DNA of 64,000 bases, taken from NCBI RefSeq assembly GCF_052114085.1, contig NZ_JBFREB010000001.1:1798001-1862000 (forward strand). The letters run 5' to 3'. Shown here piece after piece: positions 16,383-24,943 of the stretch. The position numbers were made by a program, and so were the translations under genes. Below the pieces are notes generated by a model. That model searched no databases and had not been told where the DNA came from. It saw nothing but the letters and a program-made list of their open reading frames with translations. Each line of letters opens with the position of its first letter. Within the stretch, counting starts at the first letter, position 1. This DNA comes from Leifsonia sp052114085 (lineage in GTDB: Bacteria; Actinomycetota; Actinomycetes; Actinomycetales; Microbacteriaceae).

Positions 16383-18092
16383 GTGAGTTTCACCGCGCCC
16401 ATCACGCTGCCCGGTCTCGCCCTCGACCGGCAGTGGTACCGCCGGTCGGTCTTCTACGAGGTCATGGTGCGGTCCTTCGTCGACAGCAACGGCGACGGCT
16501 CGGGCGACATCGCCGGGCTCACCTCCAAGCTCGACTACCTGCAGTGGCTCGGGATCGACGCGCTCTGGCTGCCCCCGTTCTTCCAGTCCCCGCTGCGCGA
16601 CGGCGGCTACGACGTCTCCGACTTCACGGCGATCCTGCCGGAGTTCGGAACGATCGACGAGTTCCGCGAGCTGGTGACCAAGGCGCACGAACGCAACATG
16701 CGCATCATCATCGACCTGCCGATCAACCACACCTCCGACCAGCACGAGTGGTTCCAGCAGTCGCGGTCCGACCCCGACGGCCCGTACGGCGACTTCTACG
16801 TGTGGAACGACACGGACGACAAGTGGCCGGACATCCGCGTCATCTTCGTCGACACGGAAGACTCCAACTGGGCCTTCGACGAGGCGCGTCGGCAGTTCTA
16901 CTTCCACCGCTTCTTCTCGCACCAGCCGGACCTCAACTTCGAGAACCCGGCCGTGCACGAGGCGATGTACGACATGATCCGGTTCTGGCTCGACCTCGGC
17001 GTCGACGGGTTCCGGTTGGATGCCATCCCCTACCTCTACGAATCCGACGAGGGCAACGGCGAGGGCGAGCCGAAGACCCACGAGTTCATCATCAAGCTGC
17101 GCGAGTGGGTCGACCGGGAGTACCCGGGCCGCATCATGATCGCCGAGGCGAACCAGTGGCCCCGCGAGGTCGCAGCCTTCTTCGGCAGCGAGGACGAGCC
17201 GGAGTGCCACATGGCCTTCGACTTCCCCGTCATGCCGCGAATCTTCTACGCGCTGCGTTCGCAGCAGGCCGGCGAGCTGGTCCGTGTGCTCTCGGAGACC
17301 ACCGATGTGCCGGAGGGTTCGGCGTGGGGTGTCTTCCTCCGCAACCACGACGAGCTGACGCTCGAGATGGTGAGCGAGGAGTATCGGCAGGCGATGTACG
17401 GCTGGTACGCGTACGACCCGCGGATGCGCGCCAACATCGGCATCCGGCGCCGGCTCGCGCCACTGCTCGACAACTCCCGCGCCGAACTGGAGCTCGCGCA
17501 CGCGCTGCTCTTCTCGCTGCCGGGCAGCCCCTTCCTCTACTACGGCGACGAGATCGGGATGGGTGACAACATCTGGCTGCCCGACCGCGACAGCTCCCGC
17601 ACGCCGATGCAGTGGACGCCGGACCGCAACGCGGGTTTCTCCAGCGCCGACCCGGGCAAGCTCTACCTGCCGGTCGTGCAGTCGCTGGTTTTCCACTACA
17701 ACCAGGTGAACGTGGAGGCGCAGCTCGCGCAGTCCCGCTCGCTGCTGCACTGGGTCCGCAACGTCATCCACGTGCGCAAGGCGCATCCCGTGTTCGGACT
17801 CGGCGACATCCGCGTGCTCCCGACCGACCACGAGTCGGTACTGGCCTTCGTGCGCACCTATGCGGGCAGCGGCACCCACTTCGGCGACCAGCCGGAGGAC
17901 GTGCTGTGCGTGTTCTCGTTCGCGCACAATCCCGTGTCCGTCACGCTCGAAGCTCCGGAGTTCGCCGGGCGCGCGCTGTACGACCTGTTCGGCGGGGCGG
18001 AGTTCCCGACCGTCGCGGAGGACGGCCGGTTCACCCTGACGCTCGGCACGCAGAACTTCTACTGGCTGCACATCGAGCCGCGCCGCGACTGA
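16383..18092 (+). CDS. treS: Trehalose synthase (maltose alpha-D-glucosyltransferase)
   Basis: GH13 enzyme that interconverts maltose and trehalose. The 569 residues show the (beta/alpha)8 catalytic domain with NHTSDQHEWF (115-124), the nucleophile Asp213 in DGFRLDAIPYL, acid/base Glu255 in MIAEANQWP and Asp323 in FLRNHDELTL. The active-site sequence and length fit TreS rather than alpha-amylase or isomaltulose synthase. No maltokinase domain is fused. GTG 16383 has AAGGAG 7-8 nt upstream. A LacI-type operator in front indicates sugar-responsive control; glgA (GlgM-like) and glgC lie 2.6-5 kb downstream. Confidence 0.95.
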   Translation: MSFTAPITLPGLALDRQWYRRSVFYEVMVRSFVDSNGDGSGDIAGLTSKLDYLQWLGIDALWLPPFFQSPLRDGGYDVSDFTAILPEFGTIDEFRELVTKAHERNMRIIIDLPINHTSDQHEWFQQSRSDPDGPYGDFYVWNDTDDKWPDIRVIFVDTEDSNWAFDEARRQFYFHRFFSHQPDLNFENPAVHEAMYDMIRFWLDLGVDGFRLDAIPYLYESDEGNGEGEPKTHEFIIKLREWVDREYPGRIMIAEANQWPREVAAFFGSEDEPECHMAFDFPVMPRIFYALRSQQAGELVRVLSETTDVPEGSAWGVFLRNHDELTLEMVSEEYRQAMYGWYAYDPRMRANIGIRRRLAPLLDNSRAELELAHALLFSLPGSPFLYYGDEIGMGDNIWLPDRDSSRTPMQWTPDRNAGFSSADPGKLYLPVVQSLVFHYNQVNVEAQLAQSRSLLHWVRNVIHVRKAHPVFGLGDIRVLPTDHESVLAFVRTYAGSGTHFGDQPEDVLCVFSFAHNPVSVTLEAPEFAGRALYDLFGGAEFPTVAEDGRFTLTLGTQNFYWLHIEPRRD

Positions 18093-18126
18093 GTCGCCCC
18101 TGTCCCGCCCCTGTCCCGCCCCTCCC

Positions 18127-18187
18127 GCCGAGTGGTGACATCATGTCGCCACTCGACCGGGATTAGACCACCTACTCACCACTCGGC
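18127..18187. repeat. Three-armed inverted repeat between treS and the exonuclease gene
   Basis: A 27-nt hairpin at 18129-18155 pairs 12 of 13 positions. Its left arm (GCCGAGTGGTGA, 18127-18138) can instead pair perfectly with TCACCACTCGGC at 18176-18187, so two folds exclude each other. A C-rich direct repeat of about 10 nt (CTGTCCCGCC, two copies) lies just before, at about 18100-18120. Confidence 0.75.
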
Positions 18188-18219
18188 GTGCCGTCCGGGG
18201 TGATGACGGTGGTCGTGCT

Positions 18220-18225
18220 TAGCGT
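18220..18225 (+). promoter_or_regulatory. -10 element of the exonuclease gene
   Basis: TAGCGT ends 6 nt before ATG 18232, consistent with a leaderless transcript; only GGGGA lies between. Confidence 0.4.
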
Positions 18226-18231
18226 GGGGAC

Positions 18232-18918
18232 ATGAGCACCTGGCATCACCGTCTCGGCGTCTTCGATCTCGAGACCACCGGTATCGACGTCGAATCGGCC
18301 AGGATCGTCACCGCCCACGTCGGCCTCCTCGACGAGACCGGCGAGGTGCTCCACCGCCGCGACTGGATCGTCGACCCCGGTGTGGAGATCCCGGCGGAGG
18401 CCACGGCCGTCCATGGCATCACCACCGAGAACGCCCGCGAGTTCGGGATGGACCCCGCACGTGCGGTCGCGGCGATCGTCGCGCAGCTGCGCAGCCTGTT
18501 CGACCGCGGCATCCCGGTCGTCGCGTACAACGCCCCCTACGACTTCACCCTGCTCGACCGGGAGGCCCATCGCTACTCGGTCGCGCCGCTCGTCTCCCCC
18601 GGCCCGATCATCGACCCGCTGGTGATCGACAAAGCCGTTGACAAGTTCCGCCGCGGAAAGCGGACCCTGACCGTGACGGCATCTCACTACGGCGTTGACC
18701 TGCTCGCGGCGCACGACGCCGGAGCCGACGCGATCGCCGCGGGCCGGGTCGCCCAGGCGCTCGCGCGCATCCACACCGACGCCTTGGCGCTGGAGGCGGC
18801 CGAGCTGCACCTGCGGCAGGTCGACTGGTGCCGGGAGCAGGCTGCGGACTTCCAGGAGTACATGCGGCGCGAGCGCGACCCGCAGTTCACCACCTCCGGC
18901 GCGTGGCCGCTGCGCTGA
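18232..18918 (+). CDS. DnaQ-like 3'-5' exonuclease (DEDDh)
   Basis: A 228-residue exonuclease-fold protein. Exo I is FDLETTG (11-17), Exo II contains Asp104 in YNAPYDFTLL, and Exo III is HDAGADA with His161 and Asp166, giving the DEDDh set. It resembles stand-alone proofreading/epsilon-like exonucleases that degrade single-stranded DNA or RNA 3' ends. Its partner polymerase, if any, is not shown by context. It follows treS but is separated by a structured repeat and has its own putative -10. Confidence 0.9.
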   Translation: MSTWHHRLGVFDLETTGIDVESARIVTAHVGLLDETGEVLHRRDWIVDPGVEIPAEATAVHGITTENAREFGMDPARAVAAIVAQLRSLFDRGIPVVAYNAPYDFTLLDREAHRYSVAPLVSPGPIIDPLVIDKAVDKFRRGKRTLTVTASHYGVDLLAAHDAGADAIAAGRVAQALARIHTDALALEAAELHLRQVDWCREQAADFQEYMRRERDPQFTTSGAWPLR

Positions 18919-18975
18919 CGGCTGACGTTACTCATCCCTCTACCTGGGGGCTACTCGTGCGTCGGCTCCGACCGC

Positions 18976-18981
18976 TATCGT
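18976..18981 (+). promoter_or_regulatory. -10 element of the DUF4190 gene
   Basis: TATCGT ends 7 nt before ATG 18989, so the transcript is probably leaderless. No -35 recognised. Confidence 0.4.
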
Positions 18982-18988
18982 CTGCCAC

Positions 18989-19309
18989 ATGAGCGACTCC
19001 AATCTGAACCCGCAGCCCCTCCCGCCGCAGCAGCAGCCCCAGTACTCCCAGCCCTACGGCGCCCCCGCGCAGCCCGGCTGGAACACGATGGCCATCGTCG
19101 CGTTCATCGCGACCTTCTTCATCAGCATCGTCGGCATCATCCTCGGCTTCATCGCCCTGTCGCAGATCAAGCGCACCGGCGAACAGGGCCGCGGCCTCGC
19201 TCTGGCCGCGATCATCATCGGCTTCGTGGCCCTGATCCTCGGCATCGTCGTCACGATCATCGTCGTCGTCGCGGCCGCCAACTCGGCCGTCTACTACCAG
19301 GGCTCCTGA
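18989..19309 (+). CDS. DUF4190 domain-containing small membrane protein
   Basis: A 106-residue protein with a Pro/Gln/Tyr-rich cytosolic N-terminus (residues 5-30) followed by two long hydrophobic helices (about 33-58 and 67-97) joined by IKRTGEQGRG, the arrangement of DUF4190 proteins. These are common and functionally uncharacterised in actinobacteria. There is no Shine-Dalgarno sequence; a -10-like TATCGT 7 nt upstream suggests leaderless translation. Confidence 0.85.
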   Translation: MSDSNLNPQPLPPQQQPQYSQPYGAPAQPGWNTMAIVAFIATFFISIVGIILGFIALSQIKRTGEQGRGLALAAIIIGFVALILGIVVTIIVVVAAANSAVYYQGS

Positions 19310-19318
19310 CCGCTGCCG

Positions 19319-19398
19319 CCATCGAAGGAGATCGGGCGTCGAATCTCCTTCGATGGGCAGTCCCGCAGGAGATTCGGCCGCAGAACTTCCGAATCTCC
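19319..19398. repeat. Double hairpin element between convergent genes
   Basis: Perfect 14-bp arms at 19319-19332 and 19343-19356 form a first hairpin. Perfect 10-bp arms at 19368-19377 and 19389-19398 form a second. All four arms are variants of GAAGGAGATTCG or its complement, so they can also pair crosswise. It starts 10 nt after the DUF4190 stop. Confidence 0.85.
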
Positions 19399-19421
19399 TT
19401 CGAGCCTGAGCCAGACAACGA

Positions 19422-19454
19422 CGAAGGCCCCCGTCCGGTGGACGGGGGCCTTCG
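19422..19454 (-). terminator. Terminator hairpin of rpmE2
   Basis: A perfect 15-bp GC-rich stem (19422-19436 with 19440-19454, 3-nt loop) lies 26 nt past the rpmE2 stop. On the minus strand it is followed by a T-containing but interrupted stretch (TCGTTGT). Confidence 0.75.
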
Positions 19455-19480
19455 TGCGAGTATCGGAGACTCGGCGAGCT

Positions 19481-19732
19481 TTACTTGCCGAACGCCTTGT
19501 AGCGCGAGTTGAACTTCTCGACGCGGCCGGCCGAGTCCATGATGCGCTGCTTGCCCGTGTAGAACGGGTGCGACTCGGACGAGATCTCGACGTCGATCAC
19601 CGGGTAGGTGTTGCCGTCTTCCCACTCGATGGTCTTGCTGCTCGAGACCGTGGAGCGGGTGAGGAACGTCGCACCCGAGGCCAGGTCGCGGAAAACCACC
19701 GGGGCGTAGTCGGGGTGGATGCCAGTCTTCAT
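19481..19732 (-). CDS. rpmE2: 50S ribosomal protein L31 type B
   Basis: An 83-residue large-subunit ribosomal protein. It begins MKTGIHPDY and contains SHPFYTGKQ. It lacks the zinc-binding cysteines of classical L31, which identifies the zinc-independent (C-minus) paralogue. Such paralogues are often repressed by Zur when zinc is plentiful, but I see no clear Zur box in the upstream 120 nt. AAGGAAGT precedes ATG 19732. Confidence 0.95.
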   Translation of the reverse strand: MKTGIHPDYAPVVFRDLASGATFLTRSTVSSSKTIEWEDGNTYPVIDVEISSESHPFYTGKQRIMDSAGRVEKFNSRYKAFGK

Positions 19733-19852
19733 CAGGACTTCCTTGTTGCGTGTCGTATTCGGTCGTGTCCGCGCCGGTCGGCGTGAGGACGGAAAGCTTT
19801 CGGCCCGGCGGGGCCAGCTATCGAGTTTAGCAGATGGCCGGGCGCGTCGCGG

Positions 19853-20647
19853 TCATTCGTTGCTGGTGGCGCGCGCCGTGTACCGGCCGTCGGTCTCGCT
19901 GAGCTCGACCTCGATGCCGAACGTCTCGCTGAGGTTCTCGCTGGTGAGCACCTCGGCAATCGGTCCGTGGGCGGCGATCTGCCCATCCTTCAGCAGCAGC
20001 GCGCGGTTGAAGCCCTGCGGGATCTCCTCCACGTGGTGCGTCACCATGACGATGGCGGGAGACTTCGGGTCTCGCGCGTAGCCGCCGAGGAGCTTCACGA
20101 GCTCCTCACGCCCACCCAGGTCGAGGCTGGCGGCGGGCTCGTCCAGGAGCAGGATCTCGGGGTCGGTCATGACCGAGCGGGCGATCTGGACGCGCTTCTG
20201 CTCGCCGTCGGAGAGGCTGCCGAAGCTGCGCTCGGCCAGGTGCTCGAGGTGCCACTCGGAGAGCACGCGACGCGCGCGACGCTCGTCGATCTCCTCGTAC
20301 AGCTCGTTCCAGCGGCCGGTCACGGCGTACGCGGCCGTCATCACGACGTCTAGCACGCGCTCGTTGCGCGGGATGCGCCGGGCCAGCGCGCTCGAAGCGA
20401 AGCCGAGCAGCGGCCTCAGCTCCGCCAGGTCGGTGTGGCCGACCGACTCGCCGAGCACGAGCGCCTCGCCGGAGCTGGGGTGCATCGCGGCGGCCGCGAT
20501 CTGCAGGAGCGTCGTCTTTCCGGCGCCGTTCCGGCCCAGGATGACCCACCGCTCGTCCGACTCGACCGTCCAGTCGATTCCCTGGAGGACGGGGTTGCCG
20601 TCCCGCACAACGGACACGTCGGAAAGTCGGAGAACGCTGTCGGCCAT
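19853..20647 (-). CDS. ABC transporter ATP-binding protein
   Basis: A 264-residue ATPase with Walker A GRNGAGKTT (about 38-46), signature SLSDGEQKR, Walker B EILLLDEPAASLD and the switch histidine in MVTHHVEE. The signature is SDGEQ rather than SGGQ. No permease or substrate-binding gene is adjacent, and the sequence most resembles the molybdate/iron-type ATPases that partner distant genes, so its substrate is unknown. It lies 30 nt downstream of glgA on the same strand and may be cotranscribed with it. Confidence 0.88.
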   Translation of the reverse strand: MADSVLRLSDVSVVRDGNPVLQGIDWTVESDERWVILGRNGAGKTTLLQIAAAAMHPSSGEALVLGESVGHTDLAELRPLLGFASSALARRIPRNERVLDVVMTAAYAVTGRWNELYEEIDERRARRVLSEWHLEHLAERSFGSLSDGEQKRVQIARSVMTDPEILLLDEPAASLDLGGREELVKLLGGYARDPKSPAIVMVTHHVEEIPQGFNRALLLKDGQIAAHGPIAEVLTSENLSETFGIEVELSETDGRYTARATSNE

Positions 20648-20677
20648 GTCTTCCAGCCTACCTGCGCCGAGCGGCGA

Positions 20678-21868
20678 TCAGTGACGGTTGGCCAGTGAGC
20701 GGTACACGTCCCGCGTCTGCTCCGCGATCGTCGTCCAGCTGAACGACGTCTCGGCGCGTTCACGCCCGACCCGGCCCATTTCGGCTGCTCGCCCGGGGTC
20801 GCTGACGACCTCGATGAGCGCCGCCGCCAGGTCGTCCACGAACTGCTCCGGGTCGATCGGCGTGCCCGTGCCGTCCTGCAACTGCTGGATGGGCACGAGC
20901 CGGCCGGTGACGCCGTCCACGATGACCTCGGGGATGCCGCCGGTCGCAGTGCCGACCACCGGAAGCCCGCAGGCCATCGCCTCCAGGTTGACGATGCCGA
21001 GCGGCTCGTAGATCGACGGGCAGACGAACACGGTGGACGCGGTGAGCGCGATCCGCAGCTCGTCGTTCGGGAGGAGGCGGTCGATCCAGACCACTCCGTC
21101 CCGCTCGCTCTGCAGCTGCTCGACCAGGCCGGTGACCTCCGCGAGGATCTCGGGAGTGTCGGGCGCCCCCGCGCACAGGATGATCTGCACCTCCGGGGGC
21201 AGCTGCCGAACGGCGCGCAGGAGGTACGGCAGACCCTTCTGCCGGGTGATCCGGCCGACGAAGATGACGGCAGGGCGGTCCGGGTCGATTCCGAGCGCAC
21301 GCGCGCGGTCGTCATCGCGCAGCGGCTGCCAGCGGTCGAGGTCGATGCCGTTGTAGATCGTGACGACCTTGGTCGGGTCGAGGGCCGGGTAGGAGGCCAG
21401 GATGTCGCGCCGCATCCCCTCGCTGACGGCGATGACCGTGTCGGCGGACTCGAACGCGGTTTTCTCGATCCAGCTGGACACTCGGTAGCCGCCACCCAGC
21501 TGCTCGGCCTTCCAGGGTCGCAGCGGCTCGAGGCTGTGCGCGGTGACGACGTGCGGGACGCCGTGCAGCAGCTTCGCCAGGTGGCCGGCTCCGTTCGCAT
21601 ACCAGGTGTGCGAGTGGACGACGTCCGCTCCCCCGCAGTCCTGCGCCATCTGCAGGTCGACGCCGAGCGTGGCGAGCGCGCCGTTCGCGTCGGCGAGCTC
21701 CGCCGGGACGCGGTACGACGCGGTATCCGGCTCGTCGCGCGGCTCGCCGAAGGCGCGCACGATCACCTCGGTGTCGGCCCGGAGGGCTCGCACCAGTTCG
21801 GTCACGTGCACCCCGGCTCCGCCGTAGATGGCCGGCGGGTACTCCCGGGTCAGTAGGTCGACGCGCAT
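20678..21868 (-). CDS. glgA: Glycogen synthase, actinobacterial GlgA/GlgM type
   Basis: A 396-residue GT4 glucosyltransferase using ADP-glucose. The N-terminal glycogen-synthase signature (REYPPAIYGGAGVHV, 8-22), FVGRITRQKG (203-212) and EPLGIVNLEAM (288-298) are clear. Its length and style match the actinobacterial enzyme now known in mycobacteria as GlgM, which makes maltose 1-phosphate for GlgE, rather than the GT5 GlgA of E. coli. It is divergent from glgC, which supplies ADP-glucose. A TAGCGT ends 7 nt before ATG 21868, suggesting a leaderless mRNA. Confidence 0.92.
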   Translation of the reverse strand: MRVDLLTREYPPAIYGGAGVHVTELVRALRADTEVIVRAFGEPRDEPDTASYRVPAELADANGALATLGVDLQMAQDCGGADVVHSHTWYANGAGHLAKLLHGVPHVVTAHSLEPLRPWKAEQLGGGYRVSSWIEKTAFESADTVIAVSEGMRRDILASYPALDPTKVVTIYNGIDLDRWQPLRDDDRARALGIDPDRPAVIFVGRITRQKGLPYLLRAVRQLPPEVQIILCAGAPDTPEILAEVTGLVEQLQSERDGVVWIDRLLPNDELRIALTASTVFVCPSIYEPLGIVNLEAMACGLPVVGTATGGIPEVIVDGVTGRLVPIQQLQDGTGTPIDPEQFVDDLAAALIEVVSDPGRAAEMGRVGRERAETSFSWTTIAEQTRDVYRSLANRH

Positions 21869-21915
21869 GACCGAAACGCTAGTACAGGCATCACTTCGCC
21901 TCTACTGTTAGGGGC
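21869..21915. promoter_or_regulatory. Divergent glgA/glgC promoter region
   Basis: Only 47 nt separate the two start codons. TAGCGT on the minus strand (21881-21876) and TACTGT on the plus strand (21903-21908) each end exactly 7 nt before their ATG, so both transcripts may be leaderless and the two polymerase footprints must overlap. No operator palindrome is seen. Confidence 0.5.
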
Positions 21916-23160
21916 ATGGCACCAGGTAAGAAGATCTTCGGCATCGTCCTCGCGGGCGGAGAGGGAAAGCGGCTGATGCCGTTGACGGCGGACCGGGCGA
22001 AGCCCGCCGTCCCGTTCGGCGGGCAGTACCGCCTCATCGACTTCGCCCTGTCGAACCTGATCAACTCGCAGCTGCGCCAGATCGTCGTACTCACCCAGTA
22101 CAAGTCGCACAGCCTCGACCGCCACGTCTCGCAGACCTGGCGTCTCGACGGCATCACGAACTCCTACATCGCCTCCGTGCCCGCCCAGCAGCGCCTCGGA
22201 AAGCGCTGGTTCAGCGGGTCGGCGGACGCCATCCTGCAGAGCCTCAACCTGCTGCGCGACGAGAAGCCGGACATCGTGGTCGTCGTCGGCGCCGACCACG
22301 TCTACCGGATGGACTTCGGTCAGATGATCCAGGCCCACATCGACTCCGGGGCGCCTGCCACGGTGGCAGCGATCCGCCAGCCCATCGGGCTCGCCGACCA
22401 GTTCGGTGTCATCGAGGTCGAGGCCGAGCGGCCCACCCGCATCGACGCCTTCCGCGAGAAGCCGACCGACCCGATCGGCCTGCCCGACTCGCCGAACGAG
22501 GTGCTCGCCTCCATGGGCAACTACGTCTTCGACGCCGACGCCCTGATCGACGCGGTGGTGCGCGACGGCGACAAGCCCGACTCCAACCACGACATGGGCG
22601 GCGACATCATCCCCGACTTCGTGGCGCGCGGCGAAGCAGCCGTGTACGACTTCAGCAACAACGATGTGCCCGGCTCGACCGACCGCGATCGGTACTACTG
22701 GCGGGATGTCGGAACGATCGACTCGTTCTTCGAGGCTCACCAGGACCTCATCTCCGCGCTGCCGGTCTTCAACCTGTACAACAACCGGTGGCCGATCTTC
22801 AGCCAGGTGGTCAACTCGCCGCCCGCCAAGATCGTGCGGGACGGGCGCGGCGCGCTCGGCACGACCATCGACTCCATCGTCTCGCTCGGCTCCGTCATCT
22901 CGGGCGCGCACCTCGAGCGCAGCGTGCTCGGGCCGTGGGCGAAGGTCGACTCGGGCGCGAAGGTGATCGACTCGGTCGTCTTCGAGCGCGCGATCATCGA
23001 GCCGAACGCGTTCGTCGGCCGCGCCATCCTGGACAAGGATGTGGTGGTCGCGGAGGGCGCTCAGATCGGCGTCGACCCGGAGCGCGACCGGGCGCGCGGG
23101 TTCACCGTGACCGAGTCGGGGATCACCGTGGTCGGCAAGGGCGTGCACGTCGTTCCATGA
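21916..23160 (+). CDS. glgC: Glucose-1-phosphate adenylyltransferase (ADP-glucose pyrophosphorylase)
   Basis: Makes ADP-glucose from ATP and glucose 1-phosphate, the committed step of glycogen synthesis. The 414-residue protein has the nucleotide-binding LAGGEGKRLMPLT (12-24), PAVPFGGQYRLIDF with family lysines/arginines, the catalytic-aspartate segment VVVGADHVYRMDF, and a C-terminal left-handed beta-helix region with repeated hexapeptides (about 310-400). The stop overlaps the serB start by 4 nt. Divergent from glgA. Confidence 0.96.
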   Translation: MAPGKKIFGIVLAGGEGKRLMPLTADRAKPAVPFGGQYRLIDFALSNLINSQLRQIVVLTQYKSHSLDRHVSQTWRLDGITNSYIASVPAQQRLGKRWFSGSADAILQSLNLLRDEKPDIVVVVGADHVYRMDFGQMIQAHIDSGAPATVAAIRQPIGLADQFGVIEVEAERPTRIDAFREKPTDPIGLPDSPNEVLASMGNYVFDADALIDAVVRDGDKPDSNHDMGGDIIPDFVARGEAAVYDFSNNDVPGSTDRDRYYWRDVGTIDSFFEAHQDLISALPVFNLYNNRWPIFSQVVNSPPAKIVRDGRGALGTTIDSIVSLGSVISGAHLERSVLGPWAKVDSGAKVIDSVVFERAIIEPNAFVGRAILDKDVVVAEGAQIGVDPERDRARGFTVTESGITVVGKGVHVVP

Positions 23161-23816
23161 GCGGCCCGGCCAGCAGAACAGCGTCCGTCCTCGTCGTCCT
23201 CGACGCCGACTCCACCCTGCTCCAGGACGAGGTCATCGAGCTGCTCGCCGAGGAGGCGGGCTCGCGTACCGAGGTCGCCGAGATCACCGAGCGTGCGATG
23301 CGCGGCGAGCTCGACTTCGAGCGGAGCCTGCGTGAGCGCGTCCGCACTCTGAAGGGTCTGCCGGCGTCGGTGTTCCAGCACGTCGGCGAGCGGATCCGGG
23401 TGACCGACGGTGTGCCGGAACTGATCGCGGGGGTTCAGGCAGCCGGCGGAGTCGTCGGCGTCGTCTCCGGCGGCTTCCACGAGCTCCTCGATCCGATCGG
23501 CGAACGGCTCGGACTCGATCACTGGCGCGCGAACCGCCTGGTGGTGCGGGATGGAGTGCTCACCGGCGAGGTCGACGGCCCGGTGATCGACGCCGCAGCG
23601 AAGGCGCAGGCCCTGCTGTTCTGGGCCGCGGCCGCCGGTGTCCACCTGCGGCAGACCGTCGCGATCGGCGACGGCGCGAACGACCTGCGGATGATGGCCG
23701 AGGCCGGTCTCGCGATCGCCTTCAATGCCAAGCCGAAGGTGCGCGACGAGGCCGACCTGGTCATCGACCACCCTGACCTCTCGCAGGTCCTCCCCCTGCT
23801 CGGCCTCCGCGGCTGA
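23157..23816 (+). CDS. serB: Phosphoserine phosphatase (HAD family)
   Basis: Predicted to make L-serine from O-phosphoserine. The 219-residue protein has HAD motif I DADST (16-20), motif II SGGF (104-107), the conserved Lys149, and motif III GDGANDLRM (171-179). It lacks the ACT regulatory domains found in many actinobacterial SerB proteins. ATG overlaps the glgC stop (ATGA), so translation is coupled to glgC; pairing of a serine enzyme with a glycogen gene has no obvious logic. Confidence 0.9.
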   Translation: MSGPASRTASVLVVLDADSTLLQDEVIELLAEEAGSRTEVAEITERAMRGELDFERSLRERVRTLKGLPASVFQHVGERIRVTDGVPELIAGVQAAGGVVGVVSGGFHELLDPIGERLGLDHWRANRLVVRDGVLTGEVDGPVIDAAAKAQALLFWAAAAGVHLRQTVAIGDGANDLRMMAEAGLAIAFNAKPKVRDEADLVIDHPDLSQVLPLLGLRG

Positions 23817-23838
23817 CCTCCACGCCAGAGGGATGGGG

Positions 23839-24549
23839 CTAGTGGCCCATCCCGAGGCCGCCGTCGACCGGGATGACCGCGCCGGAGATGTAGCCCGCGT
23901 CGTCGCCCGCGATCCAGGTGACGACCTTCGCGACCTCGGTCGGGGACGCGAAGCGGCCGGCCGGGATGCTCTTCTTGTACTCGGCCTGCTGCGCCTCCGG
24001 CAGCGCGGCCGTCATGTCGGTCTCGATGAAGCCGGGCGCGACGACGTTCGCCGTGATGCCGCGGGCGCCGAGCTCCCTCGTGATTGAGCGGGCCATGCCG
24101 ACCAGCCCCGCCTTCGACGACGCGTAGTTGACCTGACCGGCGCCACCGAACAGGCCCACGACGCTCGAGATCAGGACGATCCGCCCGAAACGGGCCTTCA
24201 GCATCCCCTTGTTGGCCCGCTTCACCACGCGGAAAGCGCCGCCGAGATTCGTTGCGACGACCGAATCGAACTCTTCGTCCGTCATCCGCATGAGCAGTGT
24301 GTCCTTGGTGATGCCGGCGTTCGCGACCACGACCTCCACCGGGCCGAGCTTCTCCTCGACCTCGGCGAACGCGGCGTCGACGGAGGCGGCGTCGGTCACG
24401 TCCGCGCGCACCGTCAGCGACCCCGCGGGACCCTCTCCGGAGCGCGCGGTGACGGCGACCCGGTGGCCTTGCGCCACGAACTCTTCGGCGATGGCGTAGC
24501 CGATCCCCCGGTTGCCCCCGGTGACGAGAACGGTGCGTGGCGTGGTCAT
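23839..24549 (-). CDS. fabG: 3-oxoacyl-ACP reductase FabG-like SDR
   Basis: NAD(P)H-dependent short-chain dehydrogenase of 236 residues. It has TGGNRGIG (10-17), NAG (77-79), a catalytic serine pair at 128-129, YASSK (142-146, catalytic Tyr and Lys) and the C-terminal SGAVIPVDGG common to FabG. Likely reduces 3-oxoacyl-ACP in fatty acid synthesis, though other acetoacyl substrates are possible. It is a single gene, convergent with serB and divergent from the DUF3099 gene. Confidence 0.9.
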   Translation of the reverse strand: MTTPRTVLVTGGNRGIGYAIAEEFVAQGHRVAVTARSGEGPAGSLTVRADVTDAASVDAAFAEVEEKLGPVEVVVANAGITKDTLLMRMTDEEFDSVVATNLGGAFRVVKRANKGMLKARFGRIVLISSVVGLFGGAGQVNYASSKAGLVGMARSITRELGARGITANVVAPGFIETDMTAALPEAQQAEYKKSIPAGRFASPTEVAKVVTWIAGDDAGYISGAVIPVDGGLGMGH

Positions 24550-24634
24550 GCGCTTCCCTTCGAACAGCTTTCTTCGGATTCGACCCGAACGGGGTCGCGC
24601 CTCAGTTTATGGACGTACGCTGGACTCAACGAAC

Positions 24635-24943
24635 ATGAAGAAGCCCTCAGCGCCATCCATCACGAGTCTCCCTCTCTCGCCCGATGAGGAGCGACGGCAC
24701 CGGATGATCAAGTATTCGGTGGCCATGGGCGTTCGCGTGCTCTGTCTGATCCTGGCGGTCATCGTGCCGGGCTGGTGGGCAGCCGTCCCGCTGATCGCGG
24801 CCATCTTCCTGCCGTACTTCGCCGTCGTGGTCGCCAATGTCTCGGTCGAGCAGGGTCGAGGCGACGTCCAGCGTCCAGGCAGTATCGTTCCTATGGCGCC
24901 CCCGCCCCCGGGGCCGCGTGAGGACGACCGGGAGGGCCAGTGA
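24635..24943 (+). CDS. DUF3099 membrane protein
   Basis: A 102-residue protein starting with the family-typical PSITSLPLSPDEERRHRMIKY, two hydrophobic helices (about 30-48 and 50-68) and a proline-rich acidic tail. DUF3099 proteins are actinobacterial and uncharacterised. There is no Shine-Dalgarno sequence before ATG 24635. Its stop overlaps the start of the next gene by 4 nt (GTGA), and SURF1 follows, so it may act in respiratory-chain assembly; this is inference from position only. Confidence 0.85.
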   Translation: MKKPSAPSITSLPLSPDEERRHRMIKYSVAMGVRVLCLILAVIVPGWWAAVPLIAAIFLPYFAVVVANVSVEQGRGDVQRPGSIVPMAPPPPGPREDDREGQ

